Shown in pieces: positions 19,292 to 29,527 of a stretch of DNA of 64,000 nucleotides (positions are counted from its first letter, which is position 1; every line of letters begins with the position of its first letter). Source of the DNA: an uncultured Kocuria sp. Its GTDB lineage: Bacteria; Actinomycetota; Actinomycetes; Actinomycetales; Micrococcaceae. A program made the translations under genes and the position numbers. A model generated the notes under the pieces. It was not told the origin of the DNA. It did no database searches and saw only the letters and a program-made list of their open reading frames with translations. The stretch covers positions 124,001 to 188,000 of the forward strand of contig NZ_CANMRA010000001.1 in assembly GCF_947500125.1 (NCBI RefSeq). Direction: 5' to 3'.

Positions 19292-19945
19292 GTGACCACC
19301 CCCCAGCTCGCCCCGTACGTCGACCACACGCTGCTCAAGCCGGAGGCCTCCCGCAAGCAGATCGCCGCCCTGTGCGCGGAGGCCCATGAGTACGGCTTCG
19401 CCTCGGTGTGCACCAACCCGGTGTGGACCGGCTTCGTGCGGGAGCAGCTGGCGGGCAGCGACGTGCTGACCTGCGCGGTGGTCGGCTTCCCGCTGGGCGC
19501 CTCCGCCACGGAGGTCAAGGCCTTCGAGACGGCCACGGCCGTGGCCGCCGGGGCCGAGGAGATCGACATGGTCATCGACATCGCCGCCGCTCGCGCCGGC
19601 GAGCGCGAGCGGGTCGAGGCGGACGTGCGCGCCGTCGCCGAGGCCGCCCACCGGGGCGGGGCCCGGCTCAAGGTGATCATCGAGACGTGCCTGCTGACCG
19701 ACGAGCAGAAGGTCCTCGCCTGCGAGGCCGCCGTGGCGGCAGGCGCGGACTACGTGAAGACCTCCACGGGCTTCTCGACCGCCGGAGCCACCGTGGCGGA
19801 CGTCCGCCTGATGCGGGCGACCGTGGGCCCGGACATCGGGGTGAAGGCCTCCGGCGGGATCCGCACCCGCGAAGACGCCCTGGCGATGATCGAGGCCGGC
19901 GCCTCCCGGATCGGCGCCAGCAGCGGTCCCGCGCTGCTGGGCTGA
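19292..19945 (+). CDS. deoC: Deoxyribose-phosphate aldolase
   Basis: '[16 protein letters not shown]', '[14 protein letters not shown]', '[17 protein letters not shown]', '[10 protein letters not shown]'. Confidence 0.95.
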   Translation: MTTPQLAPYVDHTLLKPEASRKQIAALCAEAHEYGFASVCTNPVWTGFVREQLAGSDVLTCAVVGFPLGASATEVKAFETATAVAAGAEEIDMVIDIAAARAGERERVEADVRAVAEAAHRGGARLKVIIETCLLTDEQKVLACEAAVAAGADYVKTSTGFSTAGATVADVRLMRATVGPDIGVKASGGIRTREDALAMIEAGASRIGASSGPALLG

Positions 19946-19977
19946 TATGGGGTTCCTGCTTGTCAAGAGGGCAGGGT

Positions 19978-20015
19978 GAAGCGGGGCACTCATTGATCGG
20001 TGAGTGCCCCGCTTC
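19978..20015. terminator. Perfect 15-bp inverted repeat between deoC and the IS110 transposase
   Basis: GAAGCGGGGCACTCA-ttgatcgg-TGAGTGCCCCGCTTC. Confidence 0.75.
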
Positions 20016-20252
20016 GTCGTTCACGGTGGGGTGGGGGTGGTCTCTGCGGGCGTGTTGTCTCGACGCGTGGTCAGTCTGATATCCGCGGGTTGGTGACCGC
20101 ATGACGCTGGTTTCGGCGCGAGGAGCGATGCTGGTCTGAGGTCGAGCGTGGCCACGAGGATCTCGTGACTGCTCACAGCCCACTCGCTGGTCTCCTCGGC
20201 GCGCGGCACGCAGGAGATTCCCCGTGACCGGGTCCGTGAACGGGTCTGTGGG

Positions 20253-21359
20253 TCAGGCCTCCATGGTCGCCAGCGACCAGCACCAGCCGGCCAGCTCTCG
20301 AGCGATCGCGGTGTTCGCGACCGTGTGACGCTTCTTGTGCTCGCTGAGCACCTGCCAGCGGTGATGCAGCCGCCGGTTGCCCGCGTCCGCGCGTTCGGCC
20401 ACGGCTGCCGGTGCCAGGGCCCACCGGTCCCGCATCGTCTTGCCCGGCCGGTACTGGGGCTTGTGGTGCCAGGCGGCCTCGATCAGCAGCCGGCGGGCGT
20501 GAGCGTTGCCGGTCTTGGTGATCCGGCCCTGGGAACGGGTCTGCCCGGAGGAGTGCTCCGAGGGCACCAGCCCGAGGTAGGAGGCGATGTTGCGACCCGT
20601 GAAGCGGTCCCAGTCGCCGATCTCCACCGCCAGGGAGAACGCGGTCAGGGTCGAGATCCCGCGCAGGCAGGCCAGGCGCCGGGTGGTCGTGGTCCACGCG
20701 GAGTCGGCGGCCAGGGCCAGGATCTTCGCGTCCAACCGGTCCCGGCGGGCCAGGGCGTGGGCGACCGCGTCGGAGTAGTCGTCGAACACGCTGCGGGAGA
20801 GCTCACCGAACACGGCGCTGTCCTGGCGGGCCATCTGCTGCATCCAGGCCTCGTGCTTCCCGGTCCATGCCTCACCACCGGTGTAGATGTGGCCGTGGCG
20901 CAACAGGAACTTCCCCAGCCGGTGACGGGCGCTCATCAGGTCCCGGCGCACGTCGTCCCGGGCCCGCACCAGGTCCCGTGCCACCTCGCGGGACCGGTCG
21001 GGGACCGTGACCTCGGTGATGTCGTCATTGCGGGCCAGCCGGGCCAGCAGCCAGGCGTCGTTCTTGTCGGTCTTGACCCTCTCCCCGGAAGGCCGCAACA
21101 GCTTCGAGGGCGCTGCGACCTGGACCCGATGGCCGGCCTCGATCAGGGTCCGGGCGAGCTCGTAACCGGTCGGTCCGGCCTCATAGGTCACCTGGACCGG
21201 GCCGTGCTCGCGGGCCAGAGCCTCGACGAACTCGCCCACCACGACCGTGTCAGCGGCCAGGGTGTGATGCATGATCTCCCCGGTCAGGGAGTCGATCGCG
21301 CAGGCCTTCACGCTGCGGGCATGGACATCCAGTCCCAGACTTGTACGCTCGGTGAACAC
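20253..21359 (-). mobile_element. IS110-family transposase (DEDD), intact ORF
   Basis: 368 aa; 'LGLDVHARSVKACAID', 'TYEAGPTGYELARTL', 'KTDKNDAWLLARL', 'LACLRGISTLTAFSLAVEIGDWDRFTGRNIASYLGLVPSEHSSG..ITKTGNAHARRLLIEAAW'. Confidence 0.93.
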
Positions 21360-21592
21360 CGGGGCCTCCTATGCATGTCGGCACCCCGACCCACACCGGT
21401 CAGGGCGATCCACGTACTCTGCATAAGCGGGGCCCCGGCCACAAGACCCAGGCACCGCCTACCCCCATAGCGTCTGAGCCCGCTGCGCCCTCCGCGACGC
21501 ACCTCCGCGTGCTGCGCCCGAGCGACTAGACTGACCGCGACCGCCTCCGCGGCCGGCGACGGCCGCCACCACCGTGAAGAAGGATGAGATCC

Positions 21593-22033
21593 ATGGCCAA
21601 CCGAGCCCAGTCGTCCACCAGCGTCTCGGAGGACGCCGCGCCCCGCGGTCGCAGCGGCGGCGCCGACGTCCGCTCCCACTCGGGCCAGGGGCGCACGGTC
21701 AACAACCTCGTCTTCCTCGCGGTCTGCATGGCCATCATGATCGGCAGCTTCATCGCCTTTGCCAGCTACCCCAACAGCCCGCTGATCTGGATCGTCGGCC
21801 TGGGCCTCTACGCCCTGGCGCTGCTCGTGCCGGTCAGCATCCTGCAGACGAGCACCGCCAAGAAGGCCGAGGGCGGGCGCACCATCGCCATGGACGTCCC
21901 TCCGACCACGGAGGTCGCCGGCGTGCCCACCACCGCGGAGAGCTTCCCGGACCGTCCCCGGGACATCGGCGCCCGGGACGCCCAGGTCCGCTCCGAGCAC
22001 AAGGACGACACGCTGGGCAAAGCGACCCAGTAG
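21593..22033 (+). CDS. Small two-TM membrane protein, paralog A
   Basis: MANRAQSSTSVSEDA...; two hydrophobic helices; GAAGAAGGATGAG upstream; near-identical core with 22277..22717. Confidence 0.75.
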   Translation: MANRAQSSTSVSEDAAPRGRSGGADVRSHSGQGRTVNNLVFLAVCMAIMIGSFIAFASYPNSPLIWIVGLGLYALALLVPVSILQTSTAKKAEGGRTIAMDVPPTTEVAGVPTTAESFPDRPRDIGARDAQVRSEHKDDTLGKATQ

Positions 22034-22053
22034 TCCACCCTGCACGACGACGC

Positions 22054-22089
22054 ACGGCCCCCTCCCGCGACGGCGCGGGCGGGGGCCGT
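22054..22089. terminator. Rho-independent-type hairpin after paralog A
   Basis: ACGGCCCCCTCCCGCG-acgg-CGCGGGCGGGGGCCGT, 16-bp stem with one mismatch. Confidence 0.7.
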
Positions 22090-22123
22090 CGGCGTTCCGG
22101 TGGGGACGCGGTCACGCCAGGTG

Positions 22124-22175
22124 GCCACGTGAGGTAGCCACGTGAAGTAGCCACGTGAAGTGGCCACGTGAGGTC
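22124..22175. repeat. Tandem repeat, 4 x 13 bp, consensus GCCACGTGARGTN
   Basis: gccacgtgaggta / gccacgtgaagta / gccacgtgaagtg / gccacgtgaggtc; each unit contains the CACGTG palindrome; a degenerate extra unit precedes it (22111-22123). Confidence 0.95.
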
Positions 22176-22276
22176 GTCACGGACAGCGACCGGGCTGTCG
22201 GCCCGTGCGATTAGACTGGACCCGAATGCATCGCGGCCGTCCGTGGCCGCCCCCACCGTGAAGAAGGATCGGATCC

Positions 22277-22717
22277 ATGGCCAACAGAGCCCAGTCGCCC
22301 ACCAGCACCTCGGCGGACGCGTCGACCGGCCGCAGCGGCGGCACCGTGCGCTCGCACTCGGGCCAGGGGCGCACGGTCAACAACCTCGTCTTCCTCGTGG
22401 TCTGCATGGCCATCATGATCGGCAGCTTCATCGCGTTCGCCAGCTACCCCAACAGCCCGCTGGTCTGGATCGTCGGCCTGGGTCTCTACGCCCTGGCGCT
22501 GCTCGTCCCGGTCAGCATCCTGCAGTCCAGCACCGCCAAGAAGGCCGAGGGCGGGCGCACGGTCCTCATGGACGTCCCCTCCTCCACCGAGGTGCCCGAC
22601 ATGCACCGGGGCCGCATCGCCGCCTCGTTCGACGACGGGCCCCGGGACGCCCGCGAGCGCGACGCCCGCACCGCGGCCGTCCACCACGACGACAAGTACG
22701 GCAAGGCCGCCGAGTAG
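22277..22717 (+). CDS. Small two-TM membrane protein, paralog B
   Basis: 'SHSGQGRTVNNLVFLVVCMAIMIGSFIAFASYPNSPLVWIVGLGLYALALLVPVSILQSSTAKKAEGGRT' nearly identical to paralog A. Confidence 0.75.
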   Translation: MANRAQSPTSTSADASTGRSGGTVRSHSGQGRTVNNLVFLVVCMAIMIGSFIAFASYPNSPLVWIVGLGLYALALLVPVSILQSSTAKKAEGGRTVLMDVPSSTEVPDMHRGRIAASFDDGPRDARERDARTAAVHHDDKYGKAAE

Positions 22718-22874
22718 GACCGCACCGGCCGGATATGCCGGGGCCCGCACCCCGAGGGCCCAGGGGACGACGACACCGACGCCGGAGTCCCGCGCCCTGG
22801 AGACCGTCACCGCTCCGGCCCCGAGGCCGAAGTCCCTCGCACCGCAGGTCCTGACGGCGCGGGCATCCACGCAC

Positions 22875-22909
22875 AAAGGTCCCCTCCCGCACCGCGGGAG
22901 GGGACCTTT
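22875..22909. terminator. Bidirectional terminator between convergent genes
   Basis: AAAGGTCCCCTCCCGC-acc-GCGGGAGGGGACCTTT, perfect 16-bp stem, T/A-flanked on both sides. Confidence 0.9.
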
Positions 22910-22952
22910 TGGCGTGCCCGGCCGGCCGGGCCGCTGCCGGGGCGCGCCCGGC

Positions 22953-25900
22953 TCAGGCCGTGGCGGGCTCCTTCGCGAAGACGGACTCGACCACGCCGCG
23001 CGCCCACGCGAGCACCGCCCCGTCCACGAGGTCCTTGCCGCCGATCCGCTCGGTCTTGGGCTTGGGGATCAGCACCTGGGAGGTGTCGGTGCCGGGCACC
23101 GTCTTGATCTGCGCGCCCGGGTAGAGGCGGGTGAGCCGCATCTGCCGGGACTCGGGGAGATCGGCCGGGGCGAAGCGGACCATGTTGCCCTGGGCCGCGA
23201 CGTCGGTGAGGCCGGCGGCGCGGGCGGCCACCCGGAACCGGGCGACCTCGAGCAGGTTCTGGACCGGCTCGGGGACCTCGCCGTAGCGGTCCACGAGCTC
23301 GTCGGCGACCTCCTGGATCGCCTCCTCCGTGGCGGCGTTGGCGAGGTTGCGGTAGGCCTCCAGGCGCAGCCGCTCCCCCGGGACGTAGTCGTGCGGCAGG
23401 TAGGCGTTGACCGGCAGCTCGATCTTCATCTCGGTGGGACGCTCGTCCTCCTCGCCGCGGTACTCGGCGACGGCCTCGCCCACCAGGCGCAGGTACATGT
23501 CGAAGCCCACCCCGGCGATGTGCCCGGACTGCTCCCCGCCCAGCAGGTTGCCGGCGCCGCGGATCTCGAGGTCCTTGACGGCCAGCTGCATGCCGGCGCC
23601 GAGCTCGTTGTGGGCGGCGACGGCCTTGAGCCGCTCCAGCGCCGTCTCGGAGAGCGGCTTCTCGGCCTGGTACAGGAAGTAGGCGTAGGCCCGCTCCCGG
23701 CCGCGACCCACGCGCCCGCGCAGCTGGTGGAGCTGGGAGAGCCCGTAGCGGTCCGCGCCGTCGACGATCAGGGTGTTGGCGTTGGCGATGTCCAGGCCGG
23801 TCTCCACGATCGTGGTGCACACCAGGACGTCGAACTTCTTCTCCCAGAAGTCCACGATGATCTGCTCGAGCCGGGACTCGGACATCTGCCCGTGCGCCAC
23901 GGCGATCCGCGCCTCGGGCACGAGCTCGGCGATCTCCTTCGCCTTGCGCTCGATCGAGGACACCCGGTTGTGGATGTAGAACACCTGGCCCTCGCGCATG
24001 AGCTCGCGCCGCACCGCGGCGGAGACCTGCTTGTCGGTGTAGGCGCCCACGTAGGTGAGCACGGGGTGGCGCTCCTCCGGCGGGGTGGCGAGGGTGGAGG
24101 TCTCGCGGATGCCGGTCAGCGACATCTCGAGGGTGCGCGGGATCGGGGTCGCGGACATCGCCAGGACGTCCACGTTGGTGCGCATCGCCTTGAGCTTCTC
24201 CTTGTGCTCCACGCCGAAGCGCTGCTCCTCGTCGATGACCACGAGGCCCAGGTCCTTGAACTGGACCTCCTTGGACAGCAGCCGGTGCGTGCCGATCACC
24301 ACGTCGATCGACCCGTCCTTGAGCCCGGCGAGCGTCTCCTTGGTCTCCTTGGCGGACTGGAACCGGGAGAGCGCGGCCAGGCGCACCGGGAAGCCGGAGA
24401 ACCGCTCGGTGAAGGTCTCGGCGTGCTGCTGGGCGAGCAGCGTGGTGGGCACGAGCACCGCCGCCTGCTTGCCGTCCTGCACGGCCTTGAACGCCGCGCG
24501 CACGGCCACCTCGGTCTTGCCGTAGCCCACGTCCCCGGAGATCAGCCGGTCCATGGGGACCTCCCGCTCCATGTCCGCCTTGACCTCGTCGATGGTGGTC
24601 AGCTGGTCCGGGGTCTCGATGTAGGGGAACGCCTCCTCGAGCTCGCGCTGCCACGGGGTGTCCTCCGCGAAGGCGTGGCCGCGGGAGGCCATCCGCGCCG
24701 AGTACAGGCGGATCAGCTCGTTGGCGATGTCCCGGACGGCCCGCTTCGCGGCGCGCTTGGTCTTGTTCCAGTCCGTCCCGCCCATCTTGGACAGGGTCGG
24801 GGCCTCCCCGCCCACGTAGTTGGTGACCTGGTCGAGCTGGTCGGTGGGCACGAACAGGCGGTCCCGCGGGCTGTTGCGCTTGGACGGCGCGTACTCGAGC
24901 ACCAGGTACTCGCGCACGGGCTTCGGCTGCCCGGGCTTGATCATCGCCCCGGCGATGGGCCGCTGGATGAGCTCCACGAACTGGCCGATGCCGTGCTGCT
25001 CGTGCACCACGAAGTCGCCCTGGCTCAGCGCCAGCGGGTCCACGGCGTTGCGCTTGCGCCGCACCGGGAGCTTGCGCATGTCCTTGGTGGTGTACGGGCT
25101 GGCCTTGCCCAGCAGGTCCGCCTCGGTGAGCAGCACGATCCGCGGCCCGTCCAGGGCGAAGCCCTTGCCAGCCACCGCGGTGGTGAGCTCCACGATCCCG
25201 GGCTGCGGCTCCTCGGCGAGGTTCTCGCGGCGGGCGGCCGGGATCCCGGCCTCGTGCAGCAGCTCCGCGATCCGGGTCAGCGGGCCGGGGCCTTCGGTGA
25301 CGGCGACGACGCGCCAGCCGTCGGCCACCCGCCCCTGCAGGAACTCGAGCATCGCCTCGACGTCGCCGTGGAAGCCCAGCGGGTCCCGGGCGGCCACGCT
25401 GAGGGTGTCGGCGTCCGAGTCGAGCAGGGCGATGTCCTCCGCGGAGGTGTCCGCGTCCACGTCCTGGCCGGCCACCGCGTTGACGTTGAGCGCGGTGACG
25501 GCCCACCAGCCGAGACCGGTCTCCAGCGCGGTGGCCCTGGCCTCGGCGAGGGTCTGGAAGGACCCGGAGGCGAGGGTGCGCCCTTCGCCGTCGTCGGCCC
25601 GGACGGCGTGCTCGGCGGAGCTGATGTCGATGGGCGCGGACTGCCCGTCCGAGGCGGAGTCCCAGGCGGCGAGCAGGAACTCCTCGTTGGTGGCCACGAG
25701 GTCGTGGGCGCGGGTGCGGACCTTCTCGGGCTCCATGACCACCACGAGCGAGCCGGGCGGGAGCAGGGACAGCATGGGCACCAGGCCGTCCACGAGCAGG
25801 GGCGCGAGGGACTCCATGCCCTCCACGTAGATGCCGCCGGCGATCCGCTCGAGCATCGACTCGGCCCCGGGCAGCGAGTTCTTGAGCTTCGCCGCCCGGG

Positions 25901-26672
25901 ACATCACGGACGAGGTGATGAGCACCTCGCGGCACGGCGGGGCCACGAGCCGGTCCGGGTGGTCCCCGGTGGTCAGCGTGCGCTGGTCGGCGACGGCGTA
26001 CCAGCGCAGCTCATCGACCTCGTCCCCGAAGAACTCGATCCGCACCGGGTGGTCCTCGACCGGGGAGAAGACGTCGATGATCCCGCCGCGCACCGCGAAC
26101 TCCCCGCGCCGGGTCACCATGTCCACCCGGGCGTAGGCGGCCTCGGCGAGCGCGGTCACGGCGGCGTCGAAGTCAAGTTCCTCCCCGCGGGCGAAGCGCA
26201 CCGGGTCCATGTCCCCCAGGCCTTCGACGACGGGCTGGAGCACGGAGCGGACCGGTGCGGTCAGCACCCGCAGCGGGCGCTCGGTGTCCCGGCCGGCCAG
26301 CCGGCGCAGCACGTCCAGGCGGCGGCCCACGGTGTCGGAACGGGGCGAGAGCCGCTCGTGCGGCAGGGTCTCCCAGGCCGGGAACTCCGCGACCTCCTCC
26401 CCCGGCAGGTACGCGCCCAGGGCCGCGGCGAGGTCCTCGGACTCGCGGCCGGTCGCGGTCACGGCCAGCAGCACCGGGGCGCGGGAGTCGGCCGGCGCCG
26501 GGGCGTCGTCGAGGGCGCCGCGCAGCTGGGCGGTGAGCACCGCGCGCATCCCGTCCGGGGCGCTGATCACGGTCTCGGCGCTGCGCTCCCCCGGCGGCAG
26601 GCCGGCCTGGGTGCGGAGATTGGCGAAGGAGCGCTCCGCCCCGAGGGCGGCGAGCAGTCCGGACAAGGTCAT
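22953..26672 (-). CDS. mfd: Transcription-repair coupling factor
   Basis: 1239 aa; 'FVVHEQHGIGQFVELIQRPI', 'DRLISGDVGYGKTEVAVRAAFKAVQDGKQ', 'VVIDEEQRFGVEHKEKLK', 'TTIVETGLDIANANTLIVDGADRYGLSQLHQLRGRVGRG'. Confidence 0.98.
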   Translation of the reverse strand: MTLSGLLAALGAERSFANLRTQAGLPPGERSAETVISAPDGMRAVLTAQLRGALDDAPAPADSRAPVLLAVTATGRESEDLAAALGAYLPGEEVAEFPAWETLPHERLSPRSDTVGRRLDVLRRLAGRDTERPLRVLTAPVRSVLQPVVEGLGDMDPVRFARGEELDFDAAVTALAEAAYARVDMVTRRGEFAVRGGIIDVFSPVEDHPVRIEFFGDEVDELRWYAVADQRTLTTGDHPDRLVAPPCREVLITSSVMSRAAKLKNSLPGAESMLERIAGGIYVEGMESLAPLLVDGLVPMLSLLPPGSLVVVMEPEKVRTRAHDLVATNEEFLLAAWDSASDGQSAPIDISSAEHAVRADDGEGRTLASGSFQTLAEARATALETGLGWWAVTALNVNAVAGQDVDADTSAEDIALLDSDADTLSVAARDPLGFHGDVEAMLEFLQGRVADGWRVVAVTEGPGPLTRIAELLHEAGIPAARRENLAEEPQPGIVELTTAVAGKGFALDGPRIVLLTEADLLGKASPYTTKDMRKLPVRRKRNAVDPLALSQGDFVVHEQHGIGQFVELIQRPIAGAMIKPGQPKPVREYLVLEYAPSKRNSPRDRLFVPTDQLDQVTNYVGGEAPTLSKMGGTDWNKTKRAAKRAVRDIANELIRLYSARMASRGHAFAEDTPWQRELEEAFPYIETPDQLTTIDEVKADMEREVPMDRLISGDVGYGKTEVAVRAAFKAVQDGKQAAVLVPTTLLAQQHAETFTERFSGFPVRLAALSRFQSAKETKETLAGLKDGSIDVVIGTHRLLSKEVQFKDLGLVVIDEEQRFGVEHKEKLKAMRTNVDVLAMSATPIPRTLEMSLTGIRETSTLATPPEERHPVLTYVGAYTDKQVSAAVRRELMREGQVFYIHNRVSSIERKAKEIAELVPEARIAVAHGQMSESRLEQIIVDFWEKKFDVLVCTTIVETGLDIANANTLIVDGADRYGLSQLHQLRGRVGRGRERAYAYFLYQAEKPLSETALERLKAVAAHNELGAGMQLAVKDLEIRGAGNLLGGEQSGHIAGVGFDMYLRLVGEAVAEYRGEEDERPTEMKIELPVNAYLPHDYVPGERLRLEAYRNLANAATEEAIQEVADELVDRYGEVPEPVQNLLEVARFRVAARAAGLTDVAAQGNMVRFAPADLPESRQMRLTRLYPGAQIKTVPGTDTSQVLIPKPKTERIGGKDLVDGAVLAWARGVVESVFAKEPATA

Positions 26673-26912
26673 GGGTGAGCAGTCTCCTGGGACGCTGAGT
26701 GGGGTGCTGGTGGAGCACAGAGGCTGTCGGAGCCAACGTTCGCGGGTCCCAGCTTACTCCCGGGCCCCGACAGGGCCCGGTCCGGAGTGGAGAACCCGGA
26801 GCGCAGGGCCCGGAAAGCTGGACCCGGCGCCCACGGCCCGGAGGCCCGGCGCCCGCCTACCATGGGAGCACGCAACCGCCGCTGCCCATCCGCCGCTACC
26901 GAGGAGCCCTCC

Positions 26913-27410
26913 ATGGCCGTCACCGCCTCCACCATCGTCCCCGCGCCCGTCGACCAGGTCGTGGTGACCTTCTCCGACGAGGAGTTCATCCGGCACGTGA
27001 CCCATCGCGCCGGGGCCACCCTGGAGTCGGTGGAGGTCGCCGGGGACGTCGAGGCCCAGTTCGCCGTGACCACGGTGCGGACCATGGCCGCGGACCGGCT
27101 GCCCGAGATGGCCCGGAAGTTCGTGGGCTCCTCGGTGCAGCTCACTCAGGTGGACACCTACCACACCGCCGACGCCGACGGCATCCGGGTGGTGCGCACC
27201 GAGATCTCCGTGGCCGCCCTGCCGGTCTCCGGCTCCGCGACCCAGACCCTCACCCCGCAGGGCGAGGCCACCGACGTGCACGTGCACTGCGTGGTGAAGG
27301 CCAATATCCCGTTCGTGGGCAAGATGGTGGCCGAGGCCGCCGAGCCGTTCATCGGCAAGGCCCTGTCCCTGCAGTCCCAGGAAGCCGAGGCCTGGCTCGC
27401 GAACCGTTGA
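26913..27410 (+). CDS. DUF2505-like protein (START-like fold)
   Basis: 'MAVTASTIVPAPVDQVVVTFSDEEFIRHVTHRAG...VKANIPFVGKMVAEAAEPFIGKALSLQSQEAEAWLA'. Confidence 0.75.
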   Translation: MAVTASTIVPAPVDQVVVTFSDEEFIRHVTHRAGATLESVEVAGDVEAQFAVTTVRTMAADRLPEMARKFVGSSVQLTQVDTYHTADADGIRVVRTEISVAALPVSGSATQTLTPQGEATDVHVHCVVKANIPFVGKMVAEAAEPFIGKALSLQSQEAEAWLANR

Positions 27411-27523
27411 GCCCTTCGGTGCTTCCGCGGTCGCCCACCACTCCCGACAGGACAGTCAGCCCGATCACAGCACGGTCGTAGACTGACCTCTGATCTTCCC
27501 CGACGACGAACAGGAGTCCGACT

Positions 27524-28816
27524 GTGAGCGCAGCCGAGACGGACGAGCACGGGCCCGGGCTGGGCAACTTCCTCCGCAAGGACCTGGTGGGCGGCGTGCT
27601 GCTGCTGGTCGCGATGCTCTCGGCGCTCGTGATCGCCAACTCCCCCCTGGCGGAGGGCTACTTCGGTCTGCGGGACACCCACATCGGCATCGACTTCCCC
27701 GGCCTGGACCACACCGTGGGCGAGTGGGCCTCGGAGGGCCTGCTCGCGATCTTCTTCTTCCTGGTGGGCCTGGAGCTCAAGACCGAGTTCGTGGACGGCG
27801 AGCTGCGCAACCTCAAGAAGGCGATGCTGCCCATCGTGGCCGCCTTCGGCGGGGTGATCGTCCCGGCGCTGATCTACGTGGCCGTCAACCGGATCAGCAA
27901 CGCGGACCCGACCACCATCGACGGCTGGGCGATCCCCACGGCCACCGACATCGCCTTCGCGGTCTCGGTGCTCGCGGTGGTCGGGGCGTCGCTGCCCACG
28001 GCCATGCGCACCTTCCTGCTCACCCTCGCCGTGGTGGACGACCTCATCGCGATCGTCATCATCGCCTTCGTCTACACCGACGGCGTGCAGACCGAGTTCC
28101 TGCTGCTGGCCCTGGTCCCCCTGGCGCTGTTCTACGTCCTGACCCAGCGCTTCATGATCTTCTTCCTGACCCGGCCCTGGGCCGCGTGGGTAATCCTCAT
28201 GCCCATCGGCGTCCTCACCTGGCTCTTCGTGCTCGAGGCCGGCGTGCACGCCACCATCGCCGGCGTGCTGCTGGGCTTCATGGTCCCGGTGCTGCACGTG
28301 AAGCCCCGCGTGATCCGCGGCGACGTCCCCGAGCTGGGCCTCGCCCCCACGCTCGAGCACCGCTTCCGGCCGCTGTCCAACGGGCTGGCCATCCCGGTGT
28401 TCGCGTTCTTCGCCGCCGGCGTGGCCGTGGGCGGGGCCAACGGCGTGGTGACGTCCCTGACCGACCCCGTGGCGATCGGCATCGTCCTGGGCCTGGTGGT
28501 CGGCAAGCTGATCGGCATCTTCGGCGCCGCCTGGCTCATGGACCGGTTCACCCCGGCCACCAAGGACGACGACTACACGTGGCTGGACCTGGGCGGCCTG
28601 GCCATGGTGGCCGGCATCGGGTTCACGGTCGCGCTGCTCGTGGCGGAGCTGAGCTTCGGCATCGGCAACCCGCACAACGAGCACGCGAAGGTCGGCATCC
28701 TCACCGGCTCGGCGATCGCGGCCGTCATCGGCGGCACGCTGCTGGCCGTGCGCAACGCCCACTACAAGAAGCTGCGCGCCCAGGGCGTGGTGGTCGACAA
28801 GCTCGACGCCGTGTGA
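27524..28816 (+). CDS. nhaA: Na+/H+ antiporter NhaA
   Basis: 'DLVGGVLLLVAMLSALVIANSPL', 'FFLVGLELKTEFVDGELRN', 'GWAIPTATDIAFAVSVLAVVG', 'LAVVDDLIAIVIIA'. Confidence 0.95.
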   Translation: MSAAETDEHGPGLGNFLRKDLVGGVLLLVAMLSALVIANSPLAEGYFGLRDTHIGIDFPGLDHTVGEWASEGLLAIFFFLVGLELKTEFVDGELRNLKKAMLPIVAAFGGVIVPALIYVAVNRISNADPTTIDGWAIPTATDIAFAVSVLAVVGASLPTAMRTFLLTLAVVDDLIAIVIIAFVYTDGVQTEFLLLALVPLALFYVLTQRFMIFFLTRPWAAWVILMPIGVLTWLFVLEAGVHATIAGVLLGFMVPVLHVKPRVIRGDVPELGLAPTLEHRFRPLSNGLAIPVFAFFAAGVAVGGANGVVTSLTDPVAIGIVLGLVVGKLIGIFGAAWLMDRFTPATKDDDYTWLDLGGLAMVAGIGFTVALLVAELSFGIGNPHNEHAKVGILTGSAIAAVIGGTLLAVRNAHYKKLRAQGVVVDKLDAV

Positions 28817-29527
28817 CTTCGGAGCCAACACACACGGCCGTCCACAGGGACCTACGAACTGATCCTGCCGAAGTAGAACACCCCAGCCCTCACTGGGCAC
28901 ATTTTCCCGACCATGAAAGACGTTCGGGCAACGGCCTTCACGCCACTGCTGGATAGGCTGGGGCGGTCGCTGACGTGGGACTGCGGCAGGAAGCCCTCCG
29001 CCTGTGCTCTGTTCAGGGAGCCGACCACGGTGCGCGTCCACTTCGCCGATGCGAACCACCTTGGACAACCAGGTAGCAACGAACACGTCAACGGGCCGCT
29101 GGACTGCCACGGCTCCCGTTGGCAGGTCAAGGAAGCCAGGCAGTCCCCTTTGAGCTGACACCATCAATCTCGCACCGGTTGGGAACGTCATCGTTGCACG
29201 CAGCATGAGATGACAACCAGTTTCCTCGTCTGCGGATAATGCTTCCCCCTGGAAACCTGACAAATATTGAGAGAATCGGCTCTCGCCCCCAGTGAAAGCG
29301 TGGTTGTCCCCACTTGTGTGGGTACTACGTCCTGAATGTTTGGAGTCTGATATGAGCGGACGCTCAAAGAGGCACGTCCGTCTCTGTGACGACTCACCGC
29401 TCGAAGTATCCGCGCTTTCTGGATCCTTGCGGACAGCGTCGCCATCACCATTCGGGGGGCTCGCATGCATCGGCATTGGAACACGCCACCAACAGTTCAT
29501 GGCGGGCAGGGGCACCGCAATGGGAGG

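Noticed and set aside
22124-22175. Possible CRISPR-like array
   Set aside because: 13-bp units with no spacers; a simple tandem repeat
22914-26678. 1254-aa plus-strand ORF and 1042-aa minus-frame ORF over mfd
   Set aside because: Antisense and shadow-frame artefacts; Mfd motifs are unambiguous in 22953..26672 minus
27158-29515. 785-aa minus-strand ORF over nhaA and DUF2505
   Set aside because: Low-complexity shadow translation; NhaA is clear on the plus strand
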